Shown: positions 15,562 to 24,537, numbered from the stretch's first letter. The stretch: DNA of 26,340 nucleotides from Gammaproteobacteria bacterium (GCA_026197015.1 JAPHRB010000022.1:1-26340); one strand, 5' to 3'. Notes: generated by a model from the letters alone, not told the origin. Numbers and translations: made by a program.

Positions 15562-18138
15562 TTAGGCCTTTTTAAAGCTCAACTTATCACCGTCAATTTC
15601 AACCGCTATGACATCCCCGGCGATGAATTCGCCCTGCAATAACAACTGCGCTAACGGATTCTCAAGACTATGTTGAATAGCTCTTTTCAGTGGCCTTGCT
15701 CCATATACTGGATCAAATCCTGCATCACCCAGTTTATCAAGCACTGCTTCACTTAGCTCCAGGCCTAATTCCCTTTCCTGTAAACGATGACGTAATATAT
15801 CAACCTGTATAGCCGTGATAGAGCGAATTTGCTCACGCCCTAAAGTATGGAATACAACAGATTCATCAATCCTGTTTATGAATTCGGGTCTGAAATGTTT
15901 ACCAACAACTTCCATTACCGCAGATTTCATTCCTTCAAAATCACCTTTGTCAGTATATTCCTGTATATACTGAGAGCCCAGATTAGATGTCATAATAATA
16001 ACCGTGTTTCTAAAATCAACCGTACGTCCCTGACCATCAGTTAAGCGCCCATCATCTAAAACCTGAAGCAGAACATTAAAAACATCCGGGTGCGCTTTTT
16101 CCACTTCATCCAGCAAAACAACTGAATAAGGTTTACGGCGTACTGCTTCGGTTAAATATCCGCCTTCTTCATAACCAACATAACCCGGTGGTGCTCCTAT
16201 TAATCGGGCCACCGAGTGTTTTTCCATAAATTCTGACATATCAATACGAACCATCGCATCTTCTGTGTCAAACATAAATTTTGCCAGTGCTTTTGTTAAC
16301 TCCGTTTTACCCACACCAGTAGGGCCTAAAAATAAAAACGAACCATTTGGGCGATTAGGATCAGACAGGCCGGCACGTGATCGCCTTATTGCATTAGAAA
16401 CAGAGGTAACCGCTTCCTCCTGCCCGACAACACGTCTGGTTATCTCTTCTTCCATGCGCAGCAGTTTATCTTTTTCACCTTCCATCATTTTCGAAACAGG
16501 TATGCCTGTTGCTCTTGAAACAACTTCGGCAATCTCTTCTTCAGTGACACGGTTACGTAACAGAGTCATTTCCTGCATTTCTGCCTGCGAAGCCATATCC
16601 AGTTCTTTTTCAAGTTCTGGAATGCGCCCGTACTGCAATTCAGACATACGTGCTAAATCATTAGCCCGACGCGCGGTTTCTAATTCCAGGCGAGCCTGTT
16701 CTAATTTTTCCTTAATACTGGCGCTACCGTGTAAAGCCGCTTTTTCAGACAACCATACTTCTTCTAGTGTCTGGTACTCCTGTTCAAGCCCATCAATTTC
16801 TTCCTGTAACTTTAACAAACGTTCTTTAGATGCCCTGTCATCTTCTTTTGTCAGGGCTTCACGTTCAATTTTTAATTGAATTAAGCGACGTTCCAGCCTG
16901 TCCATGACTTCCGGTTTAGAGTCAATTTCCATGCGAATACGACTTGCCGCTTCATCAATTAAATCTATTGCTTTATCAGGTAACTGCCGATCAGTAACAT
17001 AACGATGTGATAATACCGCGGCAGAAACAATTGCCGGGTCAGTTATATCAACACCATGATGAACTTCATAACGACCTTTTAAACCACGCAAAATTGCGAT
17101 GGTATCTTCAACGCTGGGTTCATCAACCAGTACCTTTTGAAAACGTCTTTCAAGTGCCGCATCTTTTTCTATATATTTGCGATACTCATCAAGCGTTGTT
17201 GCGCCTACACAATGTAACTCACCTCTGGCAAGTGCAGGTTTTAACATATTACCCGCATCCATAGCGCCCTCAGATTTACCCGCGCCTACCATCGTGTGAA
17301 TTTCATCAATAAATAAGATAACCTGACCTTCCTGTTTAGACAGGTCATTTAGAACCGCTTTTAAACGTTCTTCAAATTCACCGCGAAATTTTGCTCCGGC
17401 AATTAATGCCGCTAAATCGAGTGACAGTAAACGTTTACCTTTTATACCATCAGGCACTTCACCATTAACAATACGCTGAGCTAGACCTTCAACAATAGCC
17501 GTTTTACCAACACCTGGTTCACCAATTAGAACCGGATTGTTTTTTGTACGTCTTTGCAATACCTGAATTGTTCGCCGAATTTCTTCATCTCGACCAATAA
17601 CGGGGTCTAATTTACCCTGTTCAGCTCGTTCAGTTACATCAACAGTATATTTCTCAAGTGCCTGCCGTTGATCTTCTGCATTTGGGTCATTTACACTTTG
17701 CCCGCCACGCACTTTTTCTATTGCTTCTTCGAGTGATTTTTTATCGGCACCAAACTCTCTTAAAATATCACCAATACGCGATTTTTCTTCAATCGCCGCA
17801 AGTACAAACAATTCACTAGAGATATAATCGTCTTTACGCTTTTGCGCTAACTTATCTGTTACATTTAACAGGCGCCCTAAATCATTGGAAAGATGAATAT
17901 CGCCTTCATTACCTTCAACCTGGGGAAAGTGCTCAATTTCCTCTCCCAGTTTTGAACGCAAACCATTCACATTTACATTGCTCATACTTAATAAATGACG
18001 CACTGATCCACCATCCTGGTCAAGCAATGCCAGCATGAGGTGTAATGGTTCTATAAACTGATGATCTCGCCCAACTGCGAGTGATTGCGCTTCAGAAAGC
18101 GCCATTTGAAATTTGCTGGTTAATCGATCCATTCTCAT
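15562..18138 (-). CDS. clpB: ATP-dependent disaggregase ClpB
   Basis: An 858-residue Hsp104-type chaperone that rescues aggregated proteins with DnaK/DnaJ/GrpE. The N domain spans about 1-145. The first AAA+ module has Walker A GEPGVGKT (206-213) and Walker B LFIDE (275-279). A coiled-coil middle domain spans about 405-525. The second module has Walker A GPTGVGKT (605-612), with both lysines (212, 611) at the E. coli positions. Length and numbering match E. coli ClpB almost exactly. The start MRMDRLT has AGGAC about 8 bases upstream. A sigma-32 promoter lies before it. Codon 149, where E. coli starts its short form at GTG, is GTA here. Confidence 0.97.
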   Translation of the reverse strand: MRMDRLTSKFQMALSEAQSLAVGRDHQFIEPLHLMLALLDQDGGSVRHLLSMSNVNVNGLRSKLGEEIEHFPQVEGNEGDIHLSNDLGRLLNVTDKLAQKRKDDYISSELFVLAAIEEKSRIGDILREFGADKKSLEEAIEKVRGGQSVNDPNAEDQRQALEKYTVDVTERAEQGKLDPVIGRDEEIRRTIQVLQRRTKNNPVLIGEPGVGKTAIVEGLAQRIVNGEVPDGIKGKRLLSLDLAALIAGAKFRGEFEERLKAVLNDLSKQEGQVILFIDEIHTMVGAGKSEGAMDAGNMLKPALARGELHCVGATTLDEYRKYIEKDAALERRFQKVLVDEPSVEDTIAILRGLKGRYEVHHGVDITDPAIVSAAVLSHRYVTDRQLPDKAIDLIDEAASRIRMEIDSKPEVMDRLERRLIQLKIEREALTKEDDRASKERLLKLQEEIDGLEQEYQTLEEVWLSEKAALHGSASIKEKLEQARLELETARRANDLARMSELQYGRIPELEKELDMASQAEMQEMTLLRNRVTEEEIAEVVSRATGIPVSKMMEGEKDKLLRMEEEITRRVVGQEEAVTSVSNAIRRSRAGLSDPNRPNGSFLFLGPTGVGKTELTKALAKFMFDTEDAMVRIDMSEFMEKHSVARLIGAPPGYVGYEEGGYLTEAVRRKPYSVVLLDEVEKAHPDVFNVLLQVLDDGRLTDGQGRTVDFRNTVIIMTSNLGSQYIQEYTDKGDFEGMKSAVMEVVGKHFRPEFINRIDESVVFHTLGREQIRSITAIQVDILRHRLQERELGLELSEAVLDKLGDAGFDPVYGARPLKRAIQHSLENPLAQLLLQGEFIAGDVIAVEIDGDKLSFKKA

Positions 18139-18173
18139 GGCATGTCCTCGGTAAATTTTCTATTAACTAGAAG

Positions 18174-18199
18174 ATATGGGTTGATCAAAAAATTTCAAG
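18174..18199 (-). promoter_or_regulatory. Sigma-32 heat-shock promoter of clpB
   Basis: On the minus strand CTTGAAA (18199-18193), preceded by CC, and CCCATAT (18180-18174) are 12 bases apart. These match the E. coli sigma-32 consensus CCCTTGAA and CCCCATnT closely. The -10 is about 35 bases before the clpB start codon, as expected for direct heat-shock control. Confidence 0.75.
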
Positions 18200-18269
18200 G
18201 GATAGACTAAAACTCCGGGTTATAAAACAACTGCTAAAAGCGCTTAAAGTTATAACACACCGCTGATTT

Positions 18270-20687
18270 TTAATTTGAAAACTTGCTCAATAATTCATCG
18301 GTCAGCATGGGTTTTCCCATTAAGTACCCCTGGGCTATATCACACTTGTTTTTTGCTAAAAAGGCCCAATGCTCTTCAGTTGCGACACCCTCGGCAACAA
18401 CAGTTAAACCCAACTTATGAGCCATCGCAATTACCGCTGCGGCAATTTCCATATCATCCTTATCATTGGGTATATCTGTAATAAACGCTTTATCTATTTT
18501 TAGTGTATCAATAGGCAAACGTTTTAAATAATTAAGTGATGAGTAACCGGTTCCAAAATCATCAATGGTAAGTGATATACCTAATGCTTTAATCTGATCT
18601 AGCAAATCAATTGCATGATCAATTTGTTCCATTAATGTAGTTTCAGTAATTTCAAGCTCTAATTTTACTGCCTTAAAATCTGTTTCCGCCAATGTGTTCT
18701 GTATCGTTTCTAAAAGATAAGGGTCACGAAACTGACGGGTAGATAAATTCACGGCCAACTCAATATCGGGCATGCCTTTCTGCTCCAGACTCTTAATTTC
18801 TTTACACGCTGTTCTTAAAACCCATTTACCCAGTTTCACCATTAACCCAGCAGTTTCTGCAATGGGGATAAAATATTCTGGTGACAGCTCCCCTTTAGTT
18901 GGATGATTCCACCTTATCAAGGCTTCCACTCCAACCAGTTTTTTAGTTTTAATATCACATTTAGGTTGATACTTAACATGCAACTGATCACTATTTAAAG
19001 CTTGCCGCAAATCATTCTCTATACTCAAATGATCAACAATTTGCGTATTCATCTCTTCTGTAAAAAACTGATAATTATTTCTACCGGATGACTTGGCTTT
19101 ATACATAGCCATATCCGCATTCTTCAATAAAATATCTGCATTCAAGCTATCTGCTGGTGCGAGTGTAATACCGATACTGGGAGAAATTAATATTTCATTT
19201 TTTAGCAGTAGAATGGGCTCAGACATGGCGTCCATTATTTTTCTTGCAACTGAAGAAGCACCTGACATCCCGTCGATATCCGTCAGTAAAATAACGAATT
19301 CATCTCCACCCATTCGTGCAACCGTATCCTGATACCTTACACATTGCCGTAAAGTTTCAGCCACTTTCATTAATACTGCATCGCCAACATCATGCCCCAT
19401 AGAGTCGTTAATTCGTTTAAACTCATCTAAATCCAGATATAATAAAGCAGCCGTTGCATCTGTTCTTTTCAAACCTTTTAAAACTTGTTCTAACCTGTCT
19501 CTAAATAATATACGATTTGCCAAACCGGTTAAGCTATCAACATATGCTAGCTCTTCCATTTTTAAATGCGCTTCTTTTAGTTGTGACACATCTTCAAAAA
19601 CAGTAACGAAATGCGTAATTGCAGACATTTCATTGGTAATAGATGATACTGACATTAATACCCATATATTACCTTCTTCTTTTTTTCTTAGCCGCATTTC
19701 TCCTTGCCAGTCCTGCCCCTGATTTATTCTCTTCCATAAATCTGCCATTTCCTGCACATCAATATCTTCAGGCTGAAATATACTGGCGTTTTTATTCAGC
19801 AGTTCTTCTTTTGTATATTTTGTTATTTCACACAATTTAGGATTAGCATATTCAATATTTGCATCTTTATCTGTTATTAAAACCATAGAACCACTTTGTT
19901 CAACAGCAGACGAAAGCATTTTTAATTTTAATTGCTGGCTACGAATATCTGTCATATCCTTTATGCCTTCAACAAAACCATCAAACCTGTCCTGCTCATC
20001 CAATAAGGGAGCAGATTCAACCTGAATTAAAACACTGTGCCCCTTTTTATGTAAAAGCTCTATTTCATAAACACTGGATAAACCTTTTTTTCTTTCAATT
20101 ATCTGTTTTTTTAATACCTTCTGATTATTATTATTTTCAAAATTAAATACGGGTACCCCCAACATATCTTCAATTCTGTAACCCAGCATATCGACGAGTG
20201 CCTGATTAACGAACCGGATATTGTTATATCGATCAATTACCCAGATACCTTCATTTAAGTTTTCAACTATACGTTTGTATCTGTTCTCACTTGCCGCCAG
20301 ATCACGCATCACAGTGAAAACGTGTTGCGCCCATCCTTTTACATCACGTTTTATAACACTGGCGATAACTTCAACTTCACACCAGTCTCCCAGTTTGCGT
20401 TTAACCCGCATAGTACAACTTAGTTTTTTTAAATCCCCGGAATAGAGTTGATTAAAAAGGCTAATCACTCGTGCGTGATCATCGGGATGAATTTGTTGAC
20501 CCCACCAACTATGAAAAATTTCAGCCGCAGGAATTTCTTCGGCTGTGTAACCTAAAATTTGAGCCCAGGAATTAGAAAAATTCAGAACAGGCGTCGGGGG
20601 TAAGCAATAATCACATAATCCCAGATTACACAGGCTGATCGCCAATGCATTGGATTGCGGTACATCTAAATTTAATCCCTTTGGCAT
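18270..20687 (-). CDS. PAS-PAS-PAS-GGDEF-EAL cyclic di-GMP enzyme
   Basis: An 805-residue protein without membrane segments. Three PAS domains occupy about 25-130, 135-248 and 255-370. The GGDEF domain (about 380-545) has an intact GGDEF (460-464) and an I-site RYQD (451-454) five residues before it. The EAL domain (about 555-805) keeps EAL (588-590), the Asn in NLST, the Glu in EITE, DDFGTG (709-714), the Lys in TLKID and the Glu in VAEGVAT. Both synthesis and breakdown of cyclic di-GMP are therefore possible, with the PAS domains likely deciding which. C20, C25 and C28 cluster at the N terminus. It is 85 bases after def, on the same strand, and upstream of clpB. Confidence 0.93.
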   Translation of the reverse strand: MPKGLNLDVPQSNALAISLCNLGLCDYCLPPTPVLNFSNSWAQILGYTAEEIPAAEIFHSWWGQQIHPDDHARVISLFNQLYSGDLKKLSCTMRVKRKLGDWCEVEVIASVIKRDVKGWAQHVFTVMRDLAASENRYKRIVENLNEGIWVIDRYNNIRFVNQALVDMLGYRIEDMLGVPVFNFENNNNQKVLKKQIIERKKGLSSVYEIELLHKKGHSVLIQVESAPLLDEQDRFDGFVEGIKDMTDIRSQQLKLKMLSSAVEQSGSMVLITDKDANIEYANPKLCEITKYTKEELLNKNASIFQPEDIDVQEMADLWKRINQGQDWQGEMRLRKKEEGNIWVLMSVSSITNEMSAITHFVTVFEDVSQLKEAHLKMEELAYVDSLTGLANRILFRDRLEQVLKGLKRTDATAALLYLDLDEFKRINDSMGHDVGDAVLMKVAETLRQCVRYQDTVARMGGDEFVILLTDIDGMSGASSVARKIMDAMSEPILLLKNEILISPSIGITLAPADSLNADILLKNADMAMYKAKSSGRNNYQFFTEEMNTQIVDHLSIENDLRQALNSDQLHVKYQPKCDIKTKKLVGVEALIRWNHPTKGELSPEYFIPIAETAGLMVKLGKWVLRTACKEIKSLEQKGMPDIELAVNLSTRQFRDPYLLETIQNTLAETDFKAVKLELEITETTLMEQIDHAIDLLDQIKALGISLTIDDFGTGYSSLNYLKRLPIDTLKIDKAFITDIPNDKDDMEIAAAVIAMAHKLGLTVVAEGVATEEHWAFLAKNKCDIAQGYLMGKPMLTDELLSKFSN

Positions 20688-20772
20688 ATATAATTTATAA
20701 TTCGATAACTTATTTAGGTTAATAATAGATGATTCTTAGAGAATATGTTGCATTGAACGTATTTATCAAAAG

Positions 20773-21270
20773 CTATTTTTTATAATTTTTACGCTTAAAC
20801 AAATCACTGCGACGGCTTACCAGCCGATCAAGAAATAACAGGCCGTCCAGATGATCAAGTTCATGCTGTATCGCTCTAGCCTCGAAACCACTTGATTCAA
20901 TTTCATGGGTCCCACCTGTTTCATCCATATAATTTAGTTTAATTTTTTCAGCTCGAATAACATTACCGGTGAAGTCAGGTACAGATAAACAGCCTTCACG
21001 CCCCATATGCATGCCATCCCAGGCGGTTATTTCAGGATTAATCATAATCATATGACCGTGGTTATCCACTGGTTTGCGCATATTTGATACATCAACAATA
21101 ACTATTCTTTGAAAATGATTAACTTGAGGTGCAGCGATACCGACAGCGCCAGGCCCTGCCATACGGGCCTGCTCTAACCCACGTATGAAGCTTAATACGT
21201 CTTTATCGATAGACTCGACACTTTCTGATATTTGTTTTAAGCGCTGATCCGGGTAAGTCAAAATATCCAT
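20773..21270 (-). CDS. def: Peptide deformylase
   Basis: A 165-residue metalloenzyme that removes the formyl group from nascent chains. Motif I is GAVGIAAPQ (41-49), motif II is EGCLSVP (92-98) with metal ligand Cys94, and motif III is QHELDH (135-140) with His136, Glu137 and His140. All catalytic residues are present. It lacks the fmt neighbour typical of the housekeeping copy, so it may be a second deformylase. It starts 6 bases after gcvR. Its ribosome binding site (AAGGGGG/AGGA) overlaps the gcvR stop, so translation is probably coupled. Confidence 0.93.
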   Translation of the reverse strand: MDILTYPDQRLKQISESVESIDKDVLSFIRGLEQARMAGPGAVGIAAPQVNHFQRIVIVDVSNMRKPVDNHGHMIMINPEITAWDGMHMGREGCLSVPDFTGNVIRAEKIKLNYMDETGGTHEIESSGFEARAIQHELDHLDGLLFLDRLVSRRSDLFKRKNYKK

Positions 21271-21276
21271 TAAATC

Positions 21277-21789
21277 CTACCCCCTTAATGTATTTATTTC
21301 ATCAAGGTTTACTTCAATATCAGAGTTCAGAGCATCCAGTGCATTTTGTAATGACTCAACACCTTTAGTGGCCAGCCCCTCTAAAGTCATTATGTAAATT
21401 GGTTTTTCTTTAGTACCACCAAGATCCGTTTCAAGATCTATGATATTTAAACCTGCCACGGCTAAAGCTGAAGTCACCTGTGCGACGATGCCATTTCTAT
21501 CTGCACCATAGACTGTAACCTGCACATCGGGATCAGGTCTTAAAACGTCTGTATCTACATCTTCATCTATATGTAAATGCAAACTCATGTTTTTACATAT
21601 TTCGCTTAATATATTTCGCAGGTCTTTTTCTTCATCATGGGAGACACGTAACATAATGGCAAAGTTTGCACCCAGGCGCATCATAGACGCCTGAGCCAAA
21701 CTGCAACCCTGCTTATAAAGAACCTCTGTCACTGCGGCAACAATACCTGCCTGGTCTGCACCAACCAGTGTTAATACTGAGCACTTCAT
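21277..21789 (-). CDS. gcvR: GcvR-like protein with two ACT domains
   Basis: About 170 residues made of two ACT domains: about 2-75 (VLTLVGADQAGIVAAVTEVL) and about 87-165 (VTVYGADRNGIVAQVTSAL). This is the layout of GcvR, which in E. coli binds glycine and restrains GcvA, the activator of the glycine cleavage operon. The glycine cleavage genes are not in this window, so the regulatory target is inferred from the family. ATG 21789 is chosen because GGAG lies 7 bases before it. An in-frame TTG 12 bases upstream is unlikely. It lies 25 bases after pgeF and 6 before def. Confidence 0.8.
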   Translation of the reverse strand: MKCSVLTLVGADQAGIVAAVTEVLYKQGCSLAQASMMRLGANFAIMLRVSHDEEKDLRNILSEICKNMSLHLHIDEDVDTDVLRPDPDVQVTVYGADRNGIVAQVTSALAVAGLNIIDLETDLGGTKEKPIYIMTLEGLATKGVESLQNALDALNSDIEVNLDEINTLRG

Positions 21790-21814
21790 TTTTTTCTCCA
21801 AAAATTATGAGACT

Positions 21815-22582
21815 TTATTCAAACCAGATCAAACTAGCCTGACGTCCTGTTTTACCATCTCGGCGATAGGAATAAAATTGATCCGCATCAGTATAGGTGC
21901 AATACTCACCACCGTATATTTCCCTGATACCGATATTGTGTAAACGTAATTTTGCCAGAAGATAAATATCTGCCAGATAATGACCCTGGCGATTTTGTTT
22001 AAACGCTTCTATGGCTTTCGGCTGATTATTAACAAAGATATTAAAAACATCTTCACCTACTTCAAAAGCATGCGCACCTATAGCCGGGCCTAACCAGACC
22101 AGAAGTTCACTGTGCCTTTCACTAAGCGATGCTACCGTAGCTTCAATAACATCATCGGCAAGGCCGCGCCAGCCGACATGTGCCGCAGCCACTTTATTTC
22201 CTTTACGATTACAAATTAATACAGGTAAACAATCAGCCGTCATAACGGCACATACCGTATTAGCCGTTTCACTGAATGAGGCATCTGCCTGAGTTAATTG
22301 ATTATTATCTTTTTGCCCGCTCAAAGAAACCGAGTTTATATAATTAGCATTGATCACCCGATTTCCATGCACCTGATCGAGCCAGCGCGGCTCTTCTGGA
22401 ATGTTAAACTGGTGAATCATTTGCTGCCGGTTGGCCAGAACATGTTGAGGGTCGTCTTCAACATGGAGGCCGAGATTTAAACCCGCATAAACACCTGTAC
22501 TGACCCCGTGTTTACGCGTTGTACAAAAAGCATGAATGTTTTCGGCTGCAGGCCAGTCTGGTTTTATAATGTACTCGTTAAT
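21815..22582 (-). CDS. pgeF: Peptidoglycan editing factor PgeF (YfiH/laccase-domain), probable AUU start
   Basis: A DUF152/laccase-domain protein of about 255 residues. Motifs include FCTTRKHGVS near the N terminus, CAVMTADCLPVLIC, AAAHVGWRG with the metal-site His, WLGPAIGAHAFEVG, and the C-terminal YSYRRDGKTGRQASLIW. In E. coli, YfiH/PgeF prevents misincorporation at position 1 of the cell-wall stem peptide. The first in-frame ATG (22420) would delete the conserved first 54 residues. The frame is open upstream to a stop at 22601-22603. No ATG, GTG or TTG lies in that extension. An ATT at 22582-22580, aligned with the E. coli start, has GAGAG 6 bases upstream. It lies 36 bases after rluD. 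Confidence 0.85.
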   Translation of the reverse strand: MNEYIIKPDWPAAENIHAFCTTRKHGVSTGVYAGLNLGLHVEDDPQHVLANRQQMIHQFNIPEEPRWLDQVHGNRVINANYINSVSLSGQKDNNQLTQADASFSETANTVCAVMTADCLPVLICNRKGNKVAAAHVGWRGLADDVIEATVASLSERHSELLVWLGPAIGAHAFEVGEDVFNIFVNNQPKAIEAFKQNRQGHYLADIYLLAKLRLHNIGIREIYGGEYCTYTDADQFYSYRRDGKTGRQASLIWFE

Positions 22583-22618
22583 ATCAGTCTCTCGTTTATT
22601 TCAATCGGAAATATTTAA

Positions 22619-23641
22619 TCACTCATGTGTATATTCATCGGAGAAATCATCCAGATCGTAATCGTCTTCCGTTATATCCCTGGCTATATCATCCTCAAGC
22701 ACAGCTATAAGTTGTTTCATATCGTCTGGTAAAGGCGCCTTCCATTCCATATGTTTACCCGTAGCTGGATGGATTAAGCCCAGTTTACGCGCGTGTAATG
22801 CCTGACGATTAAAACCACGCAACATCTCTTTTAAAGCATCGCCACAACCCTGAGGTAGCTGCAGTCTCCCACCATAAGTTTGATCACCGACTAACGGGTG
22901 TTTTATATGCGCCATATGCACACGTATTTGATGGGTACGACCTGTCTCAAGATTAACCTTAATTCGACTATGCCCACGATAACGATCTAACACACGAAAA
23001 TGGGTGATCGCCTGTTTGCCTTCCGCTTTTACTGCCATCTTTTTTCGGTCACGACCATGACGACCAATACCGACATCAACCGTACCACCCGAAGTTAATA
23101 CACCAAAAACGATCGCCTGATACTCTCTATGAACCGTACGTGCCTGTAATTGTTCAACCAGTAATTTATGCGCTTTAAGTGTTTTAGCAACAACCAGTAA
23201 ACCGGAAGTATCCTTATCAAGACGATGTACGATGCCTGAACGAGGCACCTCATGTAATTTGTCATCATGAAATAACAAACCATTCTGCAGCGTACCATCC
23301 GCATGCCCTGCTGCTGGATGCACTACCAGCCCAACGGGTTTATTTACAACCAGGATATCATCATCTTCATAAACTATATCCAGCTTCATATCCTGAGCGA
23401 CAACGCCCTGATCAAGGATTTCATGCTCTATATGCAATTCAAGCTGATCACCACCAATAACTTTATCTTTGGCCCTTGGTATTACCCCATCTAATAAAAC
23501 CCGCTCCGCTTTTATCCACTGCTGCAGTCGACTGCGGGAATAATCAGGGAACATTTTCACTAAAACTGCGTCCAACCTCTGGGATGCGTACTCCAGTGGA
23601 ACGGTTATTTTTACAATTTCATGATTTATACCATCGGACAT
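22619..23641 (-). CDS. rluD: 23S rRNA pseudouridine synthase RluD
   Basis: About 340 residues. An S4 RNA-binding domain (about 18-75, RLDAVLVKMFPDYSRSRLQQWI) is followed by the RluA-type catalytic domain with Asp142 in HRLDKDTSGL. LETGRTHQIRVHMAHI and HARKLGLIHP are also present. RluD modifies helix 69 of 23S rRNA at positions 1911, 1915 and 1917 and helps 50S assembly. The C-terminal tail (about 315-340) is strongly acidic. ATG 23641 has GAGAAG 6 bases upstream and is preferred over an in-frame TTG 6 bases earlier. It is the first gene of rluD-pgeF-gcvR-def and divergent from bamD, as in many gammaproteobacteria. Confidence 0.94.
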   Translation of the reverse strand: MSDGINHEIVKITVPLEYASQRLDAVLVKMFPDYSRSRLQQWIKAERVLLDGVIPRAKDKVIGGDQLELHIEHEILDQGVVAQDMKLDIVYEDDDILVVNKPVGLVVHPAAGHADGTLQNGLLFHDDKLHEVPRSGIVHRLDKDTSGLLVVAKTLKAHKLLVEQLQARTVHREYQAIVFGVLTSGGTVDVGIGRHGRDRKKMAVKAEGKQAITHFRVLDRYRGHSRIKVNLETGRTHQIRVHMAHIKHPLVGDQTYGGRLQLPQGCGDALKEMLRGFNRQALHARKLGLIHPATGKHMEWKAPLPDDMKQLIAVLEDDIARDITEDDYDLDDFSDEYTHE

Positions 23642-23658
23642 AGACAACTTCTCTTGTA

Positions 23659-23703
23659 TAATGCCGAAATGGCTTTGACTTGTTCAATTTCAATTAACAC
23701 TAT
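23659..23703. promoter_or_regulatory. Divergent promoter region between rluD and bamD
   Basis: The 101-base gap must hold both promoters. For bamD, TTGACT (23675-23680) with CACTAT 17 bases on is a candidate. For rluD on the minus strand, TTGAAC with CATTAT 18 bases on is a candidate (about 23686-23657). The two overlap. The -35 matches are fair and the -10 matches are weak. Confidence 0.35.
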
Positions 23704-23742
23704 TTAACCTTATATTTTACGACACCATACGATGCTGCAATT

Positions 23743-24528
23743 ATGACACGATTACTTTCTACACTTATCTTATCTTTGTTTCTCATCGCCTGCAGTGATG
23801 ACGGCGTAAAAAAAGATATTTTTGCCGACTGGAGCGCACTGGACTTTTACGATGAAGCCACTATCGCACTTGAGGCCGGTGAATTCGAAGAGGCTATCAG
23901 AAATCTTGAAAATCTGGAAGCTCGTTTCCCCTTTAGCCCCTATGCAAGACAGGCTCAGCTTGATGTTGCTTATGCTTATTATAAATTCGAAGAGCCAGAG
24001 TCTGCCATCGCAGCTGCAGACCGCTTTATTCGAATAAACCCCAGAGATCCAAATGTTGACTATGCCTGGTATTTAAAAGGTCTGGCAGACTACAATCGGG
24101 GCAGCGGTTTTCTCGATAGTTATTTTGCACGTGATCTGTCACAGCATGATAACAAATCCATGAATGATGCCTTACGTAGTTTTTCAACCCTGGTTGAGCG
24201 TTACCCCGATAGCCGTTATGCCATGAATTCATACCAGCATATGCTTTACCTGCGTAATCAGCTAGCAAAAGCAGAATTACATGCAGCCAATTACTACATG
24301 AAACGCAAAGCCTGGTTGGCCGCAGCCAAACGCGGTCAATATGTGTTAGAAACTTATCCAACAACCCCCGCCAGCAGAGAAGCGCTGAAAATAATGGTGC
24401 AGTCATATAACAAACTTGGTTTAAATGACCTGGCTGCAGATGCGCAATCTGTACTGGATATTAACCCTGTTGTTAAAAAGCAGTTTATAGCCAGTGGTGA
24501 TACTGAGCTGGAAGCGCCTGCGAACTAA
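23743..24528 (+). CDS. bamD: Outer-membrane assembly lipoprotein BamD
   Basis: A 261-residue lipoprotein of the BAM complex that inserts beta-barrel proteins into the outer membrane, anchored on its periplasmic face. The signal sequence ends at lipobox LIAC with Cys17. The mature part is made of TPR-like helical repeats, including YDEATIALEAGEFEEAIRNL, ARQAQLDVAYAYYKFEE and SAIAAADRFIRINP in the first half, and FSTLVERYPDSRYA with the last repeat near 205-250. Length fits E. coli BamD (245 residues). It is divergent from rluD and convergent with nadE, with a REP-like element after it. Confidence 0.94.
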   Translation: MTRLLSTLILSLFLIACSDDGVKKDIFADWSALDFYDEATIALEAGEFEEAIRNLENLEARFPFSPYARQAQLDVAYAYYKFEEPESAIAAADRFIRINPRDPNVDYAWYLKGLADYNRGSGFLDSYFARDLSQHDNKSMNDALRSFSTLVERYPDSRYAMNSYQHMLYLRNQLAKAELHAANYYMKRKAWLAAAKRGQYVLETYPTTPASREALKIMVQSYNKLGLNDLAADAQSVLDINPVVKKQFIASGDTELEAPAN

Positions 24529-24537
24529 AACATAACA

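Noticed and set aside
21815..22420. A shorter PgeF of 201 residues starting at ATG 22420
   Set aside because: It would lack about 54 residues that match the family N terminus and are encoded in the same open frame upstream.
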